Shown: positions 59,230 to 64,000 of the stretch, in pieces
How positions within the stretch are numbered: the stretch's first letter is position 1
Layout: each line of letters opens with the position of its first letter
Source: Delphinus delphis
Taxonomy: Eukaryota; Chordata; Mammalia; Artiodactyla; Delphinidae
Reading direction: 5' to 3'
Length of the DNA: 64,000 bases
Assembly (NCBI RefSeq): GCF_949987515.2
Contig: NC_082684.1
Span: forward strand, 47,396,006-47,460,005
The notes under the pieces: model-generated
The model's database searches: none
What the model saw: the letters and a program-made list of their open reading frames with translations, nothing else
Told to the model about the DNA's origin: nothing
Made by a program: the position numbers and the translations under genes

Positions 59230-59570
59230 TTTCAACTCTGCCACTGTCCTTGGGGCACCATTGGCCACATACTCTCTATGGTAGAGACTGACAGGCTATT
59301 CACCAAATCAGTATCCTTTCCTCCTGGACACACAAGCTAAACCCAGTTCCCAGTCTTCCTTACAGTCAGATGTGTCTGTATGACAAGTACTGGCCAAGGA
59401 AATGTGAACCAGGCTCAGGCAATTGGCAATCAGGCCTGGATCATAATCCTTCTAGATGACCCTCCACCTTCTCTTTTTCCTCACCTTCAGCTATTGATAT
59501 GTAGGGTTGGCTTTGAAGATCGCAGATCTCTTGAAGATCCCCTCAGCCCTCAGGGTGGCCAAGCAGGGCA
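59230..59570 (+). mobile_element. Ancient LTR-like repeat, unassigned
   Basis: 'cagtcttccttacagtcaga' and 'actggccaaggaaatgtgaa' follow a widespread old mammalian LTR-type repeat. The 213-codon ORF at 59380-60021 starts inside it. Confidence 0.4.
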
Positions 59571-60594
59571 GCGGGTGTGCCCAGCTTGGCACCTCAGCTA
59601 TAAGCAATCTCCTCCGTTTACCTTAGTTCACTGTGCAAGCCTTAACTCTTCCTACCGTGTGCCTAAAAATCCCAAAGTAAGGAAGTATTCCAATGGCCTC
59701 TGCAGTTCCTTCCAGGCCTATCATTTTGGATCTGAAGCTGTCCCCTCATTTATACTTTCATCCCTAGACAAAGACAAGAAGGACACTATTCTGTCCATTC
59801 AAGATCTCCTAGAGGAAGGAGTGGGACTCTTCTCCATTACCTTCTCCTTCAAAGATAGAGAGAAAAGGGGAGACTATAGAAGAGAGAGAAAACAAAAACT
59901 CTGTCAGTTAATGGAAAGGAAGCATAAGGGGCGGTGGCATGAAATCTGGGGGACTCCAGGCCAGAGAATGAGGGCGTCATTTGCCATTGCACCTCGCTGG
60001 CAGCAGATCTTGGGGTTATAAATGCTGAATGAATGAGGGGCTAGAGCAGTGAAAACAAGCTTCTATTCCACTAGCACATCTCTTGCTGTAGGTCTGTGCT
60101 TCATCAAGCCAGCCTCAAATCCTTTTAGAACTGAAGATCTCAGCTAGTCCCAAATAAATCTCCATTTATATTCCCTCTTCAATAAAGCCTTCTTCCCAAC
60201 CCAGAGGAGGATGTGAAAGCCACTGCTCCTTTAGGCAAAGTCACTGCTATTTGAAAAACCAAGACATGTATATGCACATATGTCCTGTGTAAAGGTAACT
60301 TACAATGAGGTTTTCTGATTCTGAATGTATGTACAGTAGAATGATAACGCCTCTTAGATATAGAAGCAGCACCGTATGTCCCTGTAGTAGGAATACATCC
60401 CAATTCTAGAATGATGGGGTTGCATTTGGTGTGTGACGCTAAAGTCAAACTATGACACTAAAGTCAAACTAAGTCAAACTCACTATTGAAACGATGCATA
60501 ACTAGTCTACAAAGATGTTGATAAGCCCCCTCCCTTTTTTTACAAGGTGGGTGAAGGATAATTCCATACTTTTCATGTCTCTTTTTAAATCTTT
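59571..60594. other. Unassigned DNA with a short tandem repeat
   Basis: No gene recognised. The ORF 59380-60021 is discussed in the findings. A 19-bp tandem lies at 60433-60479. Confidence 0.4.
60433..60479. repeat. 19-bp tandem repeat, 2.5 copies
   Basis: tgacgctaaagtcaaacta, tgacactaaagtcaaacta, then a partial agtcaaact. Confidence 0.9.
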
Positions 60595-60859
60595 GAAACA
60601 TTTATATAGTGTTTGTTATGTAACAAGCATTATGCAACAAATATTGTTCTACATGTTTTTTACAGATATTAATTTGTTTAATTGCCTATGAGGAGGATAC
60701 TATTATGACTCCCTTTTATAGGTAAGAAAATGAGGAACGGAGATTAGATTATTTGCCCAAATTCACACAGCCAGTTAGTGACAGAGCTGGGATTCAGACC
60801 CATCTAGTCTAGAGCCACAGTCTATGTGCTCGGTAACTATGCCATACTGCCTGATTTTT
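60595..60859 (+). mobile_element. MIR SINE
   Basis: 'aggtaagaaaatgaggaacg', 'ttcacacagccagttagtga' and 'gagctgggattcagacccat' are clear MIR core text; the end is cut by the SINE at 60860. Confidence 0.8.
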
Positions 60860-61210
60860 GTTGTTGTTGTTTTGTGTTTTTGTTTTTGGCTGCATTGGGT
60901 CTTCGTTGTTGTGTGCAGGCTTTCTCTAGTTGTGGCGAGCGGGAGCTACTCTTCGTTGCGGTTCTCAGGCTTCTCATTGCGGTGGCTTCTCTTGTTGTGG
61001 AGCATGGGCTCTAGGGCACACAGGCTTCAGTAGTTGCAGCACGTGGGCTCAGTAGTTGTGGCTCGCGGGCTCTAGAGTACAGGCTCAGTAGTTGTGGCAC
61101 ATGGGCTTAGTTGCTCCATGGCATGTGGGATCTTCCCGGACCAGGGATCAAACCTGTGTCCCCTGCATTTGTAGGCGGATCCTTAACCACTGAGCCACCA
61201 GGGAAGTCCC
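60860..61210 (-). mobile_element. Long CHR-type SINE (CHR-2-like), antisense
   Basis: Full-length longer form: GTTGTT-rich end, several 'cagtagttgtggc' modules, inverted tRNA-like head ending 'gagccaccagggaagtccc'. Short TSD ctgattttt (60851-60859) and ccgattttt (61211-61219). ORFs over it are shadows. Confidence 0.93.
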
Positions 61211-61219
61211 CCGATTTTT

Positions 61220-61735
61220 TAAAAATAATTGACCAGTCCTTACCCATGTTTGTATCATACCCACACATACTCCCCTGCCCTCCCCCCGTGCTCATCCAGG
61301 TTATACCCAAGCCTACCAAGAAGTCTGAAGTGTGATCCTTGGCTATGAAAATTCTTCATGGCAAGCATGGCACCTGAACACAGGCTCTTGGTGAAAAAAA
61401 TCGGTTTTTTCTTATAAAATTTCATTCTTAATGAGAAGTGAGAGTCAAATATTCAAACTATCCCTCTCTATGGAAAATAGAAATCTACTCTACAATATTG
61501 GCTTTGCCTCTGTGATTTTCTCATTGTCGAATATGAGTCAAGAAGACAGTACAATTGTGGCATATTTTAAAGACGAGGTGTTTAAGCGTTCAACGATTCT
61601 CAGGAGCCCCACCTTTTTAGTATTCAGGAAGAGTTTAATGATAAGTGACAAAGACTGTGGGTCCAAGATCTTGTTTCCAGTTGTAGCATAACCAAAGTTG
61701 GCTGGTGGAGATGGAGTGACAAAATCTCATCTCTT
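61220..61735. other. Unassigned DNA
   Basis: Nothing recognised beyond one chance ORF (61431-61691). Confidence 0.4.
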
Positions 61736-61742
61736 TTTGCTC

Positions 61743-61955
61743 TTTTTTTTTTTTTTTTTTTTGCGGTACGCGGGCCTCTCACTGTTGTGGCCTCTCCCGT
61801 TGCAGAGCACAGGCTCCAGACACGCAGGCTCAGCGGCCATGGCTCACGGGCCCAGCCCCTCCGCGGCATGTGGGATCTTCCCGGACCGGGGCACGAACTC
61901 GTGTCCCCTGCATCGGCAGGCGGACTCTCAACCACTGCGCCACCAGGGAAGCCCT
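61743..61955 (-). mobile_element. CHR-type SINE, antisense
   Basis: T run, CHR body, inverted head. Flanks tttgctctttttt (from 61736) and tttgctcattttt (from 61957) make a TSD with one mismatch. Confidence 0.95.
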
Positions 61956-62029
61956 GTTTGCTCATTTTTGAAGTAAGAAGGGCAAACTAGATGCATGCTA
62001 GGGTCTAATCCAATTCTAGGACCATTCTG

Positions 62030-62485
62030 GATTTGCTCTTCCCCTGGCCCACAAGATCCCTCATGATCTGGCTGCTGACAAACTTTCCAACCTCATCATG
62101 TATCCCCACCTCGCTCAGCTCCAGCCACACGGGTCTCTCTTCTGTTTGTTCCAAAACACTAAGCTCCTTCCCAGCTTAGGGCCTTTCCACTAGCAGTTCC
62201 CTCTGCAGGGAAGCCCTTTCCCTGCATCATCACCCGGTTAGCTCTTTTTTGTCATTCAAGTCACTGATTAACGTCTTTAGTTAGTCTGTCCCCAACATCT
62301 CAAGCTAAGTTATTCCCACACCCCAGCACTAACTGTCCATCAATCACCCTGATTTACTATCACCTATCACCATCTGATATTTTCTTGTCTGTTTATTTGT
62401 TCATAGTCTGTCTCCTCTCACTCGGTATAAAACCCCATGAGAGTGAGACATTGTCTTATTGTCTTATCTCCAGTGCCTACATAAA
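62030..62485 (+). mobile_element. L2 LINE 3' end
   Basis: 'aagatccctcatgatctggc', 'agctccagccacacgggtct', 'cagcttagggcctttccact' and the terminus 'atctccagtgcctacataaa' follow the L2 order well. Confidence 0.75.
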
Positions 62486-63685
62486 AGCATAGCAGCCACT
62501 GAGCTCAGCACATCTAGTGCTGACCATAGGGACAAAAACAGTGCCTTGGATCTAGACACAGTAGGATTCCTTTCTGAGAGCCACATCATGGAGTAAAGAG
62601 CTCGATTAATGCTACATTTCCCCTTTTTTACCCAATTTAGTGGTTTCAGAGTAAACATCAGGGTGACTATGCACAGACCCCCATCACAAGAGGTAGGTTT
62701 GTACATCCTTTCTCTCCTGCTGACCTACTTCTCAATGACAAACCATGAATCTTCAGTGACATCTTCTCCATTTATATTGCCTGTCTAACAAGCAGAAAAT
62801 AGCATATCCACCTAAGGAGACCAGCCCCTTGGTGCTGTGGACAGCTGTATAGTTCTGGTTCTGCAGATTCTGGGCTTCAGGGTCTGAGTGAGGGAGGTTC
62901 AAGTCTAGTGGTCAGAGGACCTAGAGAGTCTGGATGTGGAGCTCTACCCGGTGTTCTGTGATGGCAAGAAAGGTTTCAGGGGTCCTGCTACATCAGTTAA
63001 TTGAACATTAACTGAAGATGATTCCAATGCTGGTTGCTGTCCTGATGCAAGGGCATTCCTTCTCTCCTAATGGAAGAACAGGGTACCAAACAAGACCACA
63101 GTAAACATCTTTCTTGGGTCTCTGACCAGACAGAGAAAGCCTCTGGGGCTTAAGGAAGCTTTGTGGAGTTTCTGGGAGGGACAGCTACAGAAGCTGCTCT
63201 TCCTAGCTCAAAAGGGAGAAGTGATGCTCAACTCACAGCTGAAGGCAGGGCCTCCACCCAGGTTAATTACCTGGAATTAGAGTAGAATTAAGAGGAATAA
63301 TTGGTGAAGTCGCAGGGCAATGTCAGAGTGTCACCATCTGGATTTCAGCAGTGGAAGTTCCCTGATCCTGCCCCATGTCAGGAATCATCTCAACACATCC
63401 ATGACCCAGGGATAGAGATCGTGTTATTGTTTTTAATGGTTAATTGACTTTGACTTTTCCTTCTCCCCTCCAACCAGCTTCAGAACTTCCAGATCTGTCA
63501 AGAGACAACTTCACACTCTCTCAGATTCCTCCACTCACCCCTCAGGACCTCCTAGATCAAATACGACATATAATGACAACTCAAGACTGGTGATCTTCTG
63601 TCCTATCATAAAAAGATTACAGGGTCAAACATTTCAGCACTTCCTTGCCCCAGTATTTGGTCAAAAAGTTCTTCCTTAAGCATTA
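62486..63685. other. Unassigned DNA
   Basis: About 1.2 kb with no repeat or gene recognised. Confidence 0.4.
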
Positions 63686-63689
63686 CTAA

Positions 63690-63990
63690 CATATCTTTCG
63701 CTGCAGTGTCAGCTTGTTTCTTCTTTATAATCTACTGTGGAGAAGCCAAATGAGTATCTATATTATTTATGATACTTGAAAACCGTGAAATCAACCCTTA
63801 CCATTCTCTCTCTCTCCACTAAATTCCATAAGAGGCCATGCTCCCACCACTCTAATCTATCTGGTAATACTTTTCTGGACTTTAATTCGTTGCATGTTTT
63901 AAAATTGTAGAAGTCAGAACTGCATACTGCTCTCATAAGGTCCTTTGGCAAGTCTTGGGGCAATCAGACTTTTCTTTCCAATTTGTGAAG
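63690..63990 (+). mobile_element. CR1/L3-like ancient LINE fragment
   Basis: 'aggccatgctcccaccactc', 'acttttctggactttaattc' and 'agaagtcagaactgcatact' match the layout of the CR1/L3-type 3' region. Diverged. Confidence 0.45.
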
Positions 63991-64000
63991 TCAAATTCCT

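Overview
This window is nuclear DNA of a mammal, most likely a toothed whale or another cetacean. The diagnostic signal is ten tRNA-derived SINEs of the CHR type (tRNA-Glu-like head with A and B boxes, cetacean-type body). Several still have A-tails and near-perfect target-site duplications (TSDs), so they are young. L1 3' ends of cetartiodactyl type and old mammal-wide repeats (MIR, L2, MER5A, MER20, a Tigger MITE, MaLR LTRs, L1M) complete the picture. I found no convincing protein-coding gene, no RNA gene and no CRISPR array. It reads as intergenic or intronic DNA made largely of nested transposon insertions.

1-12.9 kb: L1 3' ends, then an old antisense L1 (about 640-12643) broken up by a MaLR LTR, a hAT-type MITE, a complete 7.08-kb cetacean L1 (3439-10516, minus strand, perfect 16-bp TSD, dead ORFs), a truncated L1 carrying about 440 nt of foreign 3' flank (a 3' transduction, 19-bp TSD), and a CHR SINE.

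12.9-21.7 kb: mostly unassigned DNA with a MaLR LTR, L2 fragments, an L1 tail, a CHR SINE and TA/CA microsatellites.

21.7-32.3 kb: an old plus-strand L1M copy split by a degraded retrovirus on the minus strand (RNase H, integrase, env, 3' LTR in the right order), a plus-strand ERVL dUTPase relic, a MER20, a second truncated L1 and three CHR SINEs. The order of insertion can be read from the joins.

32.3-57 kb: long unassigned stretches with MIR, L2, LTR-like and Tigger pieces, a twin-primed (5'-inverted) L1, a MaLR LTR, a SINE with an internal 22-bp tandem expansion, a weak exon-like segment and a GC-rich block that may be a conserved regulatory element.

57-64 kb: a processed RPS3A pseudogene with an L1 inside its 3' UTR, a likely solo ERV LTR, MIR, two CHR SINEs, L2 and a CR1/L3-like fragment.

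Nothing here acts as a pathway. The window's interest lies in its record of retrotransposition: transduction, twin priming, nested insertion and local template switching. Subfamily names come from recognition by eye, without a repeat library.
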